From Branchiostoma lanceolatum (lineage: Eukaryota > Chordata > Leptocardii > Amphioxiformes > Branchiostomatidae), in the NCBI RefSeq assembly GCF_035083965.1, contig NC_089727.1, positions 8,871,501 to 8,935,500 of the forward strand: a stretch of DNA of 64,000 nucleotides, given 5' to 3'. The notes below the pieces were generated by a model. It was not told where the DNA came from. It did not search any database and saw nothing but the letters and a program-made list of their open reading frames with translations. This document shows positions 23,201 to 33,682 of this stretch, piece after piece. A program made the position numbers and the translations under genes. The stretch's first letter is position 1. Each line of letters opens with the position of its first letter.

Positions 23201-26200
23201 ATATTAGTAAGGTAGAATTCACATGACAAAGGATGTTTCAATAAAAAGACCATTAATTTGCGTTCTCATGCATTCAATAAAGCAAAAATGACATAAACAT
23301 AACAAATTGATGAATGATTGTCTTCTTTGTGTTTTCTTAGCTAACTTGCAATACTCCCCGAAAGTCTCTTATTCAAAGGCACCAAGGGCACTATCCTTAG
23401 ACTATTCTATTTCTAAGTGGAGGGCTTTAAGTCACAAAAAGATATTAGTAATAGTATCATATGGGCCTAACATCTTTAGGAATTGTTATAGGGAAAATAC
23501 AATGGCCTGGCGTTGTGTGGGGACAACGTGGCCGTGATCCAGTCAGACCCGCTCGACCCCCTGCCGGGCACGCTGTACATCTACGGCATCTACAACGGCT
23601 TCTCCGACCTGACGCTTAACCAACAGCTGCAAGGTCAGCAGGCGTCGCTATTCAAAATGTCAACAGCCTGGAGTCCAGCCTTGATAGCTTTGGTTCGCTC
23701 CCAAGGTCGCTACTCCTGCCAACAAGACAGGTAGGGGAAACGACGTTGGGAGCGGACCAAAGCTATCAAGGCTGGACTCCATGCTAAAGTAAAATATGTC
23801 CTTCGAGGACTTTTGCCGTGGTTTCTATTGAGGCCATGGCGGCATTGTAGAATAAAACTCTACTTCGAATTTGAAGGTTCTAGGTCGAATCCTCGATTCG
23901 GGTCCCAATGGCATTCCCTAGTAAAGGCACTTTACAAGGATTTTTTCGCTTGACTGAGGTGAATATGAGTACCTACCTTCGGTTAGGGACGTCCTCTCGG
24001 ATGGGACGTAAAGGTTCCACGTTTAGTTTGAGGAAATTCCCACATCGAGCACGTTAAAGAACCCACAGCACTTAGGAATCCTTTCATTTGTGACTCGGCG
24101 AATGTAGTCTGGCGTAGCTTGTACTTAAACGTACTCAATTAGTGCTTTACGACTTTAGACGGCTTGAGCGGGTATCTCACCGGGCTGCGACAAGTTGGCG
24201 ACTTCACTGGGAACTACATTGGATTCGTGCTCCCCTTTACTTTATAATGGGAATATCTTGCAAAACGTACAAGTATGACCAAAAAGACAACAAACAAAGC
24301 ATAACGTTTTTTATCGATGAAATTAGGTGAGCGCTTTGTCAAATCGCTTGGCTGCAGCGAGGTCGCCAACAGGTCGCAGTTTCACCCGCTTTTTACCGGT
24401 TATGCGATGTAAACTAATGCCTTCCTAACTTCAGTCGGGTCCGCACCGAGTTCCGTGAAGTTCACGAGCGACTGCACGAGGCTGGTGGTGGTGAACGAGG
24501 GAAAAGACGGTTATGACCAGAACGGGAACTTCAAAAACCCGGCTGGAACCATCTCAGTCGTAGACTTCGACATAGAAAACGTGGCTACCGGCGGTTCGCT
24601 GGCCGTTCACACGGTCAACTTCCTCAGATTTGACCACCTGTGAGTGAGACGTTTAGTTGAAAATGTATATTGGCTTGCAACTCTTCCCTACACACCTTTT
24701 GTAAAAATCTTAAGAAGCTTTGTAAAAATCTCAAGATACTTTGAAAAGATCTCAACAGGCTTTTGACAAAATCTTTGGATCTTTAAAAAAAATCTCTAGG
24801 TGCTTGAAACAATCTTGACTGGAGAAATAAATAATGCAATTTATAAGATTTATAACGTTATAATAATTGATTGATTTATTGATTGATTGAATAATGAGTT
24901 CGTACTTGTGTGTTCCTGCAGACAGGACGAGTACGGTGCTAGGGGAGTACGCTGGGTGTACCGAGGTGAAGGGACGGGTACACAAGGGAGGATGTCCGAG
25001 GAGCTGGAGCCAGAGGACTTCACCTTCGACGAGAACGGCGGCAAGATCTATGTAACACTTCAGGTGTGGCCCCCTCCCTCTCCAGAATACCACTTTTATA
25101 ACATACATACATGCCTTAGCTTTGTCATGATACTAGCAATTACAAGTTACAAGTGTCATATACTAAAACCCCTAAATCCGCAGATTTTCCACAAGGGTTT
25201 CTAAAGCTAGTGAACCTTTATTTGTTGCCTTTTTTTGGTAAGAGTAAATAGGTATCAATCTGAAAAAAAAGTAGAACTCTCAAGTTCGCAATTCTGGCGG
25301 TATCGCTTATGTTGCGTTAGGAATATATGACTAGATACGCCGTTTTAAAAACAACGAATATAGATACACAACGAACAAAGGTTAACTAATGGTATATCTA
25401 ACGTAATCATCTTGGTATTGTAGGAGAACAATGCGATTGCTGTGGTAGACCTCATCACTCTGACAGTGGAAGACATCTACCCGTTAGGGGCCAAGAACTG
25501 GGCAGACTACATGTTGGACCCAAGCGACAAAGATGGCGGTGGGCTTCAGTTGTACAAAATGTTTCTTTCTTTCTTTTTTGGCACGGAATAGAAGGGAACT
25601 GGGAATTATTATACCAATTACATCAAGGCCCTTAAACTTTCACTGAAACGGAGCAGGGGGCGGTACAAACTTATAACCACCTTGGCTTTGCTTGCGCCTT
25701 TGTAAGGTCACGTGCTTGCTGAGGCATGGTCGAAAATTAGGTGAGTAAACTCTTTGCGTTAGAATTTAAATGAGTCCAAATGTGTCAACAACAGAAATTC
25801 ATGTTGCTCACTCTCAGGCATAAGGATGCAGAACTGGCCGATCTTTGGGCTCTACCAGCCCGACGACGTCGTGTTCTTCACCGTGGGGTCACACAAGTTT
25901 CTGGCAACTGCCAACGAGGGAAACAGCCGTGAACTGAACATAGGAGGGGTCGACATTAGCGACGAATGGAGAGGAACGGATTTTGTTACAAGTAAGCTTT
26001 AAGTAAAATCTGGAAACATTGACTTCTCTCTTTGGCTTGATATCTAGCACTTTGACGTTATGTTTCTTTGGTGGGAAGCATTTTGTAGTCGTATCTTTGC
26101 CCACCTTAGTAGCTTCTGATTCGAAAACAACACAAGGTTAGTGTGTTTGTTTGTATACGTACACCTTCGTTGTATCTATGATCTTTTTTTTTATTTCTTA

Positions 26201-29200
26201 ATAAAAGGTCACATCAAACAGGTACCGGTAGCATTTCTGGCAAATTCTGTGTTCTCCCCGCCTTGCTCTTACAAAAGACTTAGTACAGATAGCTGGATGG
26301 TAAGTGCAATGACAGAAAGGTATCTTATAAAAAATCAATTCATTTTCTAACTAATATCTAAAACTTTGTTTAGGTCCTGTTGTTTGTGAGTTGTTGTACG
26401 TAAACCCTGCTTGTGTAAAACAACGAGCAATTCTGTCCTTCTGCAGATAACGCCATCGCCCAAACTGTACCTCTGACCTTTATGGCAGCTTTGCTGGATG
26501 AAGCCCAACTAGGTACGTGACAGATAGTCAACTTAGAACCTACATTTGTGTCCTGTCATTACCTGATACTGTAAATTCATTTACTTTCACGGTGTTTTAT
26601 TTCACGTGAGTAGGAGGGAAAGCGGGTTTTCATTCTGTTTGAAGTTCGAGGTTGATCATGAATCAATTTTACAGGACAAATTACAAAGCACATATTTTCA
26701 GTGTTAAGATTTCAGGGTAAGAGGTCGCCGGGAAAATAAAACCACCGTAAACATTTCAATATTTACAGTAGTAGTTAGCCTTCGATCAGTGCTGGTATTC
26801 AATTGGATGGGACAAAGTTTGGCAAATTGACATATAATGTACTATTAGGCTAGCCCCTGAGGCATCAGCAAAAACTGCACATCTGTGTACATTCAGGGAG
26901 AAAAAGTATCCCCCCACACCTCCCCAAAAAAGGGATGGCTCAAAACACAAGTTTACCCCAGGCCCACTTTTGTTTATATTTGGCTGCCAGTGAAAATCAT
27001 GACTTTTCTTGGTTTCCTTCTGGTGCTAAGGTGTTCTGAGGTTCAGTAACTACGATGGGAAATCCGCTTCCAATCCTGACCAGTACGAGCAGTTCTACAC
27101 TTTTGGGGGCCGAGGATTCTCCCTGTGGAACGCAGACAACCTAACGCAGGTAACCATCTTTTGACGTTCAATGTTTAGGAAATAAGACCTCATCAGGATT
27201 ACAAAAGAATATCTGTCCAGATGTTAAAATCATATAAACAATAGAACCACAACCCTGTACTTTGACCGATTCATCAATCTGTTGATAATTTGTTAAGGAC
27301 GAACTATTGCAATGTTTTGACCATCCTTATTTCATTCTGTAAGACAGGCATAAATACCTTTGCCAAGAAGTTTATATTTTCGGTAGTGTTCGTGTGTCTC
27401 TGTGTCAGTCTGTTAAGATGATAACTCGAGTAGGCCTAGGTAGATGGTCTTGATATTTTGTATTTGGGTAGGTCTTGAGGAGACCTTGAAATTATCAGAC
27501 TTTGGGCTCCCTAGCAGCTTGTTATCATACTACAGCGGAACTTCCGAAGATGGTACAGTCACCAAATTGGAGGGGTTAGATAGTTTGTTTGTTAATGACA
27601 ATGCATGCATCAACATTGATTTTTGTTACCAGTTCTGGGACAGTGGTGCAGATGTCGAACTCAAGCACTCACAGCATCTTCCACTCATCTTTAACTGTGA
27701 GTTTGACAACGATAACCCCTCCAAGAGCCCCATGGATGAGATGGACGAAGCCTCCAAGAAAAAGGTGTGATCACTTATATCATTAAAAGACGGAAAAAAG
27801 TTAATGAGTCATGTGGTACAGTAGTTAGCACTCATTTTTGGGTCGCGACGTTCTAGTCACACATCAGTTGTTGTCGCCCATCCGATTTGCAGTCAACAAC
27901 AAGACCTTTCTGTGCATAAGAACAAAAAACGATAAGAAAAGGCATTTTTTGGTAGTGTACACATTTTGCTGATGACGTCTGTTTTTCTCACAACTAGTGT
28001 AAGAGCAGATTTTCAGGGGGCTGAATTGAGATACATTTCAATTTCTAAATGCCTATACACCTTTAAGTAAGGTCAAAGGTCCAATAAAGATCCCAGAAAG
28101 GATACATCATGTCCTATCTTCGGTTTCCTGGGAGCCAGTGGGAAAAGGCATAGACAGAATGAGCAACAAATTCACCAAAAATTCCTATACCATTAGTAGG
28201 TATGAGATGTTCAATTTCTTCGTCATATTGTTCCATTGCCCCCCCCCCCCCCCCGACCCACCCTTCTACAAGGGTCCAGAGACAGAGTCACTGACTGTGG
28301 CCGAGGTTTACGGGAAGACAGTCATCATCATTGGCAACGAGCGACCTTCCAGCATAATGATCTACTCTGTGGATGCTGTAACAGGAATCCCAAGGTCTGT
28401 TGAGGAGGAAGATCATAACATTACAATCTTCCAATCCAACATCTGCTTGGAAATTGATTTCAATCATGCTAGTACTGTCACCAGATAGTGTTAAGGCTGG
28501 CAGCACAACTTGTGCCCAGTCCTGGTTGAGTGAAAAAAGGGTGTGATTATGTTTAGAGCGTAAAACTGAATGCATTTGGTAACACATGTGATTCATTCAA
28601 AACCGACAACAAAATATGTGTACCTACACCACTTTTTACTTCCATCAAAAGCTATATCTGCCACAAAAAATCAATACCATAGCATGTCTAAAACAAAAGA
28701 TACAATAACTGTAAGCTCTAGTACCAAGGTCAAACACCAGGGGCCCAAAATCGACCTTGACTTCATCTTCCCATGCAACACCTACCCTTATAATTACAAT
28801 CCATCCACTGGCATCCAGGCGTTCTAAAGTTATGCTGACCACAAACATATGGAAACACAAACACACGAAGACACATACACACACGGACACATCACAAAAC
28901 AGTACCTGATTTTTTCATGGAGATTTCATCTCTTATTTTTGTTGCGCAGCTTTGAGAGCATCTACCGGGCTGGAGACATCAGTAAAGACTATGACGATGC
29001 CTACAGGGACCGGGACATTGGAGACGTGGATCCAGAGAACATGCAGTGAGTATCATATTCATGTGTTCTTGTGTTGTTTTGACATTGACGTGCTCTTGGT
29101 CAGCTTTAATAAAGGGAAATTGACTTAATAATTGTGACTAAAAGGTTCACTGACCCTTCCTACATTGACCAATGGCACACCTTGAAAGCCTATGTTAACT

Positions 29201-29729
29201 GATCCTGAGGAGAAAACCTGACGCCGGATGCTACAAACCCAGACAGAATGGGTCAGAAACAGATCTAGAAAAGTGCTGAGAGACAAAATCAACAAGATCA
29301 CTGTCAATTTGTGTTGTATGTAGATGTAGCATAGAACCAGTACCAGTAGGTCAAACATACAGCATTGTTAAACTCACATACAAAGAAAGTCTTAAGCGGG
29401 TTTCTCACTGGGTTGTGCCTAATTGCGGCAAATTATTGTGACAACTTTGCAAACCTTTTAAAACCCTTGTAATTTTGGGCAACAAATTGGAGCCGCATGC
29501 CACCAGTTTAAGCCTCTTCGAGGATGTCTTTTGCAATTTGAAGCAATTAGGCGCAGCCCAGTGAGATATCCGCTTTAGCTTAAACTTAATCTACATCTGA
29601 TTTTACTCCCATGAACCCAGGTTTGTCCCGGCTACTGAGAGTCCTGATGGCACCCCTCTTCTACTTGTGGTAGGTAACATCAGCGGAACTGTGTCCATCT
29701 ACAGAGTGGTCGACAGTAACGAGGTCTGA
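20272..29729 (+). CDS. Secreted beta-propeller, choice-of-anchor-I type
   Basis: Thirteen exons: 20272-20470, 22749-22837, 23492-23633, 24435-24639, 24922-25063, 25424-25538, 25818-25991, 26447-26512, 27031-27149, 27633-27764, 28273-28394, 28950-29045, 29621-29729. They total 1710 bases (569 residues plus stop) with all phases compatible. The start is followed by a signal peptide (CLLAVLVAAVIGVGEGS). Segment order matches mesenchyme-specific cell-surface-glycoprotein / choice-of-anchor-I proteins: an early VDLTVPTAARV block, CGDNVAV, VNEGKDGYDQNG, FTFDENGGKIYVTLQENNAIAVVDL, LATANEGNSRE, YTFGGRGFSLWNADNLTQ, the linked FWDSGADVE and FDNDNPSKSPMDEMDEASKKKGPETESL, and a final VSIYRVVDSNEV. Family members are secreted or surface propellers of unknown biochemical role. 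No C-terminal TM or GPI signal is visible. The exon 3 acceptor is the least certain. An AATAAA lies at 29836. Confidence 0.85.
20552..21425. repeat. Foldback element cluster in intron 1
   Basis: The segment 20552-20636 (GCGAACACGTCCGGTAAAAT, ACAGATGATGTACGGGTAGC) recurs inverted at 21297-21377. A further copy of its end (TTTTTACCGGACGTGTTCGC) lies at about 21098 in direct orientation. Between them, 21120-21256 is a near-perfect palindrome: GCGCAACCATGCAACCATTG, GCACGGTTGT and CACGTGT on one side, their complement on the other. A third arm lies at 21362-21422. The whole could form nested hairpins. It has no coding capacity and is likely a stack of foldback/MITE copies. Confidence 0.7.
21470..21540 (+). 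repeat. tRNA-like (Pol III) sequence, SINE head
   Basis: GTTGCGTAGTCGATTAAGC resembles a tRNA A box (T-GCNNAGTNG--TAAGC). It is followed 30 bases later by GAAGTTCGAACCCGATG, an excellent B box. The spacing is tRNA-like, but the acceptor stem does not pair well, so I read it as a tRNA-derived SINE head or pseudogene rather than a working tRNA. Confidence 0.45.
21641..21659. repeat. Poly-C tract
   Basis: A run of about 14 C with two T interruptions in intron 1 of the secreted-propeller gene. A similar 16-C run lies at about 28239-28254, just before exon 11, where it forms part of the pyrimidine tract of that acceptor. Confidence 0.8.
21960..22475. repeat. Second copy of segmental unit B
   Basis: Direct repeat of about 18664-19180. 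It shares TCAGCGTACGCGCGTCCGGT, TAATCTATAATCTAAAGTTG, CCTTTAACCCTCAAACAC and AGTAAGGGCAAA in the same order, with small indels. This copy is inside intron 1, while the other is upstream of exon 1. Confidence 0.75.
23670..23780. repeat. 35-bp-stem inverted repeat
   Basis: The arm 23670-23704 (GGAGTCCAGCCTTGATAGCT, TTGGTTCGCTCCCAA) is matched by an inverted arm at 23746-23780 with only about one mismatch. They are separated by a 41-base loop. It begins 36 bases after the exon 3 donor of the secreted-propeller gene. Confidence 0.8.
23825..24080 (+). mobile_element. tRNA-derived SINE-like element
   Basis: A tRNA-like head (GGCGGCATTGTAGAAT, then GGTTCTAGGTCGAATCCTCG as B box) is followed by a body with TCGGTTAGGGACGTCC, TCGGATGGGACGTAAAGG and CACGTTAAAGAACCCACAGC. 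These body phrases recur across marine invertebrate SINEs with a conserved central domain, as I recall from the literature on deeply conserved SINE domains. The 3' tail boundary is approximate. Confidence 0.65.
24167..24390. mobile_element. TIR element, AGCGGGT family, copy 1
   Basis: Left end AGCGGGTATCTCACCGGGCT with GCGACAAGTTGGCGAC; right end inverted, AGCGGGTGAAACTGCGACCT with GTTGGCGACC. The flanks are TTG and TTT, a decayed 3-bp duplication. It lies in intron 3 of the secreted-propeller gene, and has no coding frame. Confidence 0.6.
26567..26770. mobile_element. TACTGTAAAT-ended MITE, copy 1
   Basis: It begins TACTGTAAATTCATTTAC and ends with the inverse (ATATTTACAGTA). Internally it has TTTCACGGTG near the left end and AAAACCACCGTAAAC near the right end, an extended but decayed inverted repeat. 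The same family occurs at 61990-62201. Confidence 0.65.
28620..28915 (+). repeat. Dispersed repeat H, copy 1
   Basis: Contains the ordered phrases ATCTGCCACAAAAAATCAA, CATAGCATGTCTA, AGTACCAAGGTCA, CAGGGGCCCAAAATCGACCT and AACACAAACACACGAAGACA, then a terminal small hairpin-like TTTTTTCATGGAGAT. It is the same family as 39410-39728, 55570-55765 and the tail at 34367-34440. It lies in intron 11 of the secreted-propeller gene. Confidence 0.65.
29395..29574. mobile_element. TIR element, AGCGGGT family, copy 2
   Basis: Left end AGCGGGTTTCTCACTGGGTT with GTGCCTAATTGC; inverted right end AGCGGATATCTCACTGGGCT with GCGCCTAATTGC. The flanks are TTA (29392-29394) and TTA (29575-29577), a 3-bp TWA duplication as in PIF/Harbinger elements. 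At 180 bp with no coding capacity it is the best preserved copy of the family here and lies in the last intron of the propeller gene. Confidence 0.75.
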
Positions 29730-30013
29730 ACGCAAGAACCAATGGCACAGAACAGGGATCTGTATTGGTACACAGTACTGGTTCAGTACTGCCGAAATAA
29801 TTTTCGTATGACATGTCACATGAAAAGTCATGAGAAATAAAACTGATATCTTAACTGGTCACTCATGTCTCTGTAATCATTGAAGACCGCCGGTTTCTTC
29901 ATTAAATTGTTCAGGTCCATAACTGTGCCTAAAACCCTGTACCTGTACCTGTAAGTGTAACTGTACCTGATGTTACTACGTTTAGGTTGACATCCCTAGC
30001 ACATGGAATTTAG

Positions 30014-30183
30014 TCTCTACCAGACTAACCGCGCCGGCTATAGGGAGAACATTTGCCGGAAGACGTAGGCCATGGAGGGTAACATTCGGACCCTATCTCC
30101 GTAGCCGACTCCCTTCATACAATTGACTCTATTTTGGCCAATTTCTACTATTTTCCTAGCGACCCGCGGAGGCTGGTAGAGCC
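30014..30183. mobile_element. TCTCTACCAG-ended MITE, copy 1
   Basis: Left end TCTCTACCAGACTAACCGCG; inverted right end GGCTCTACCAGCCTCCGCGG. The interior carries GAGAACATTTGCCGG, CATGGAGGGTAACATTC and TTGACTCTATTTTGGCCAA. Near-identical copies occur at 39979-40170 and 44838-44997. Confidence 0.75.
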
Positions 30184-31009
30184 TACATGGAAATAGGATT
30201 GGCCCGAAAGATGAATTTGTGGAAAGTTGACAACTCTTTTAATCTGCGACAAAATTTTGAGTTAAAATGTCTGCTGCGATAGTTTGTTTTCTATAACAAA
30301 TGAACAAAGCACAGAGGCTTAATGGTTGTCTTAACATGCAACCAACTAAATGCGGAAAGCTGAATATTAAATAGAGAATCTGTTTTACATCCTACAGACA
30401 TAACACTTAAGTCTGGTCACTACTGTCATTAAGGCACATTTCCTCAGCCTGTGTCTAACGATCTCTTGCTGATTGGGCCTAACCAGTCAGGCTACTTCTA
30501 CACATAGTAACAGCTGATGCTTGCTTAGTATGTTTCCTTGGCTAGCTTTCTCCACTGACAGCTGATAACATAATCCTGAAATAAATCCTGAATAAATAAG
30601 ACTTACAATTAGTGGCATAGGAAATGATTAGAATGATTGTTAACAGATAACTTGAACTTCATGTGTATCACAACACCATTACAAATTTTATTTGCAATTC
30701 AGATGGGATTACTAACGAGCTGTTTTAGGTGTCCAAGTTCGCAAAGAGTGTCCTTGACTTTGTGAGCGATGAGGCTATTAGTAGTGTTTATTTTGGTTCA
30801 GGTCCATCACTGGTCCACCGAAGGATAGGTTTTCTGTAACACTAACAGTTCAATGAATGACAAGAAATTCTGGAGGATCAACTTCTCTTGCTGCACCTCG
30901 TAAGAGGAGGAACGATGATGATGATGAACAGTTCAAAGTGATTTTCCCATTCAGTACTTGTCCCGTGTACATAGGTTCCCACTCCTTGTCCTTGTTTAAG
31001 GAATTCCAG
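30184..31009. other. Intergenic between convergent genes
   Basis: No gene seen. It separates the 3' end of the secreted-propeller gene (+) from the 3' end of the glutaredoxin gene (-). A TTTATT at 30787-30792 is an AATAAA signal on the minus strand and may be the glutaredoxin poly(A) signal. A short GAT repeat lies at about 30914-30927. Confidence 0.5.
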
Positions 31010-33021
31010 CTAAGAATCTTCCTGTTTCTTAAGAATCCCTGCTTCTGTGAGTAACCGTTGAAGTTCCCCTGACTCATATAACTTGGCAGTCTCTGTTCCT
31101 CCTCCTATACTTTTCCCACTGATAAAAACGTTGGGTACTGTGCTGATCCCAGTCAGCTCCTTTAATGCATCCTGTTGGGAAAACCACAGAGAACACATTG
31201 AAAAGGATCCTTATATTGGCAAGTGTAAAATGTCTGTGTATCTTTTACAAACTAAATCATTCAATTGTTAACCATAATTATGCAGGCAGGAAAAGTTCTT
31301 GTGGCCATCATTGGTTGATTTGTTGACAGAATTACTTGGAACTTAAAAGTTTACAGACAAACCTGTACAAGTGCCCACCTCTACACAGGGACCACCTGGC
31401 CAAGGTGACCACTTTTTGGTGGTCCCTTAGATAATTTTTTCCATTGACATAAGCATTAAGAATCCTGTCTACAGTGACCACCTGTCCATGTAAAGACCAG
31501 ATTTTCTCGGTCTCCTGAGAGGTCTTTTTGGGTAGTTTGGAAAATATTTCAGCTTTTCCCTTCTGGCCACCAATGTGACCGATAGCAACATACAATTAGA
31601 AACATGCACAAAACGTGTGGTGGTAAACTAGTAACACTTATCAAAGACATGATAATATAATGTCTTTGTACTTTGTACTGAAAGAATTTTTGAAAAGACT
31701 TTTCTTGGTATCTGCTTGAAGTGAGGAGAAAGTCCAGTGAAAACATCTTTGTAGGGAAGAAATGCCCAAGATGGAAGTGGTAAAAAGGTGAAACGGCCGA
31801 CCTCAAACTTCAAGGATGAAACATGACGCTTTTTTCAGCAAGTAGCACAATGCAGCTTTGGTACAGCTTAAATTTGAAGCACACCAGGTCACCCCAACGC
31901 TTCTCAATAAGTGAGTTGGGTTCTGAGGTTTGATGCTATAAGCTGAAACGTCAGTAGCCCATAGGCCAGTAAAAGCATGAAGTCACCAAACTCTTGTTGA
32001 GACACGTTTTATGAAGACAACAACATGTTCTTTTGTTTAAGAAAACCAAACCATAACTTCCTTACCTGTACTTGAGGCCCGTCTTCTATGTGGTCCAGTT
32101 CTAAGACCTTGGGTTGTGCCACGCCCGCCTCACTCAACACGTCTTTAGCCATCATACAGAATGGACATGTGGACTTGGAGAACACCATCACACGGTGAGA
32201 CGAGATGAGAGACTTCACAAGGCTTAGGGAAGAGAATAAAGAAACATATATCATTTTTATCTTTACCTTTGTGTTTGACTGTGTGTTTTGCTTGTGTAAA
32301 CTGTGTGTCCATAGTTATTTGAATGCAGTAGAGTGGCTGTTTTCCACACTGACAAGAAGTTAGGTCAAAGTTCTGCAAAGGTCCCAGAATAGGTTATCTC
32401 ACCTGCAATCATTTCCTGCTACATGTATATGCATGTCTGATGCCCCACGACACCCAGAATCAACAAGAAACCAGGATGATGAATACAACAAGAGATCACA
32501 AAAATTGAATATACTTGAGCTACAGGCTCTGAAAAGTTTACAGCGTGCACGAATGAGCACAGTTGAGTACATGGAACAATTGCAAATGCACCAAATGAGA
32601 GAAAGTGACACCAAGAGTATGTAAAACCAGAATAGGAGGTTTGAGTAAACCTCATTGATTACACATAAAACACAAGGACAAAAACAACACAAAAGCTTTA
32701 TCTAATGAACCAGTCAACCACAGAGATAATCTACAGAGATAAGGTGAATATTCAAGGTGAATATACAAAGACTGAGAAGGTTTGATACGTTTGATCTCCT
32801 AATCCTATATTTCGGTGGGAGGGGTAAGGTAAGGAAAAACGGTCAATATTAAGTGTTTTCCTCGGGAACTAATACCCACTTGTCTTCCTGTCTGTGACAT
32901 ATATTTGTATTTATCAGAAAGAAACATTAAATGCTTGATGACAATGTCAAACAGGACGTAAAATCGTCGGCTTCGGTGAAACAACACGACAAACTCACCA
33001 TCGGACACTGGAGGCCGCCAT
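31010..33021 (-). CDS. Glutaredoxin (CPFC dithiol type)
   Basis: Minus-strand exons 33021-32999, 32222-32066 and 31171-31010 give 113 residues with phases 2 and 0. Function by family: glutathione-dependent reduction of protein disulfides and mixed disulfides. Visible motifs are the beta strand VMVFSKST followed by the active site CPFC (Cys27, Cys30), the cis-proline motif STVPNVFISG (Pro73) and the glutathione-contact loop GGGTET (83-88), where animal glutaredoxins usually have GGCSD or GG-SD. The first exon supplies only MAASSVR and the first two bases of Cys8, so residues 1-18 (Ser/Arg/Lys, no acid) could be a weak mitochondrial presequence, which is inferred. The length is close to animal Grx1. 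It is divergently paired with COQ2, whose 5' end lies within 650 bases. Confidence 0.88.
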
Positions 33022-33682
33022 TTTGAGGTGAAAGGTGAAAGGTCAAGGGTCGTTCTTGTAGGTGGGGCAAGGTGCTGAAACCCGAACTAGGCATGTACAT
33101 GTAGGCATGGTGGACTGGGAGTTGATATTGTAATCTAAACAAAGGTATGGCCGTTTGATTGAGTAGCTTTTGTAGGATTTCACTGAGGTATGTCCCAGTT
33201 TATGTTTGTATGTGTGTGCATGTGAGTGTGTGTGTGTGTGTGTGCGTGTGTGTGAATGTCATGTAGTGTATATGTGTGTATGTATGTGTGTGCGTATGTA
33301 TGTGTGTGTGTATTTGTGTGTGTGTATGTGTGTGTATGTGTGTACTAGTATGTGTGTGTGTATGTGTGTGTGTATGTGAGATTGTGTGTATGTGTGTGTG
33401 TGTGTGTGCGTGCGTGCGTGCATGCGTGTGTCTACTACTATGTGTGCATGTGATGTGTGTGCCTGTGTGTCTGCATGCAAGTCTACTTCTGCAATTATAA
33501 ACACTTCATCAGTGTTGCCATACAACCATGCACAGAGCTGTTAGTGGGGATGGGTTGCAAAACAGTATGGGTAAGGGTATGAAGTCTGCCATCTCTGTTG
33601 CCGTTTCCAAAACCCACCATGAACATTAACATTAATGTTATGATGATTTTTTTCTTGATGTTTATTACAGGTAACCTTGACA
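33022..33682. promoter_or_regulatory. Divergent 5' region, glutaredoxin and COQ2
   Basis: The two start codons are 661 bases apart on opposite strands. An acceptor TTTATTACAG ends at 33670, just 12 bases before the COQ2 ATG, so COQ2 must have an upstream noncoding exon; the donor AACAAAGGTATGG near 33143 is a candidate. A bidirectional promoter between about 33022 and 33140 is inferred. The rest is occupied by a GT repeat. Confidence 0.45.
33205..33475. repeat. Interrupted (GT)n microsatellite
   Basis: About 270 bases of GT units with TATG, CATG and GCGT interruptions, lying in the presumed first (untranslated) intron of COQ2. The open frames on both strands are dipeptide artefacts. Confidence 0.9.

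Noticed and set aside
33259..33525. Histidine/threonine-rich and cysteine/valine-rich frames on opposite strands
   Set aside because: Both are translations of an interrupted GT repeat.
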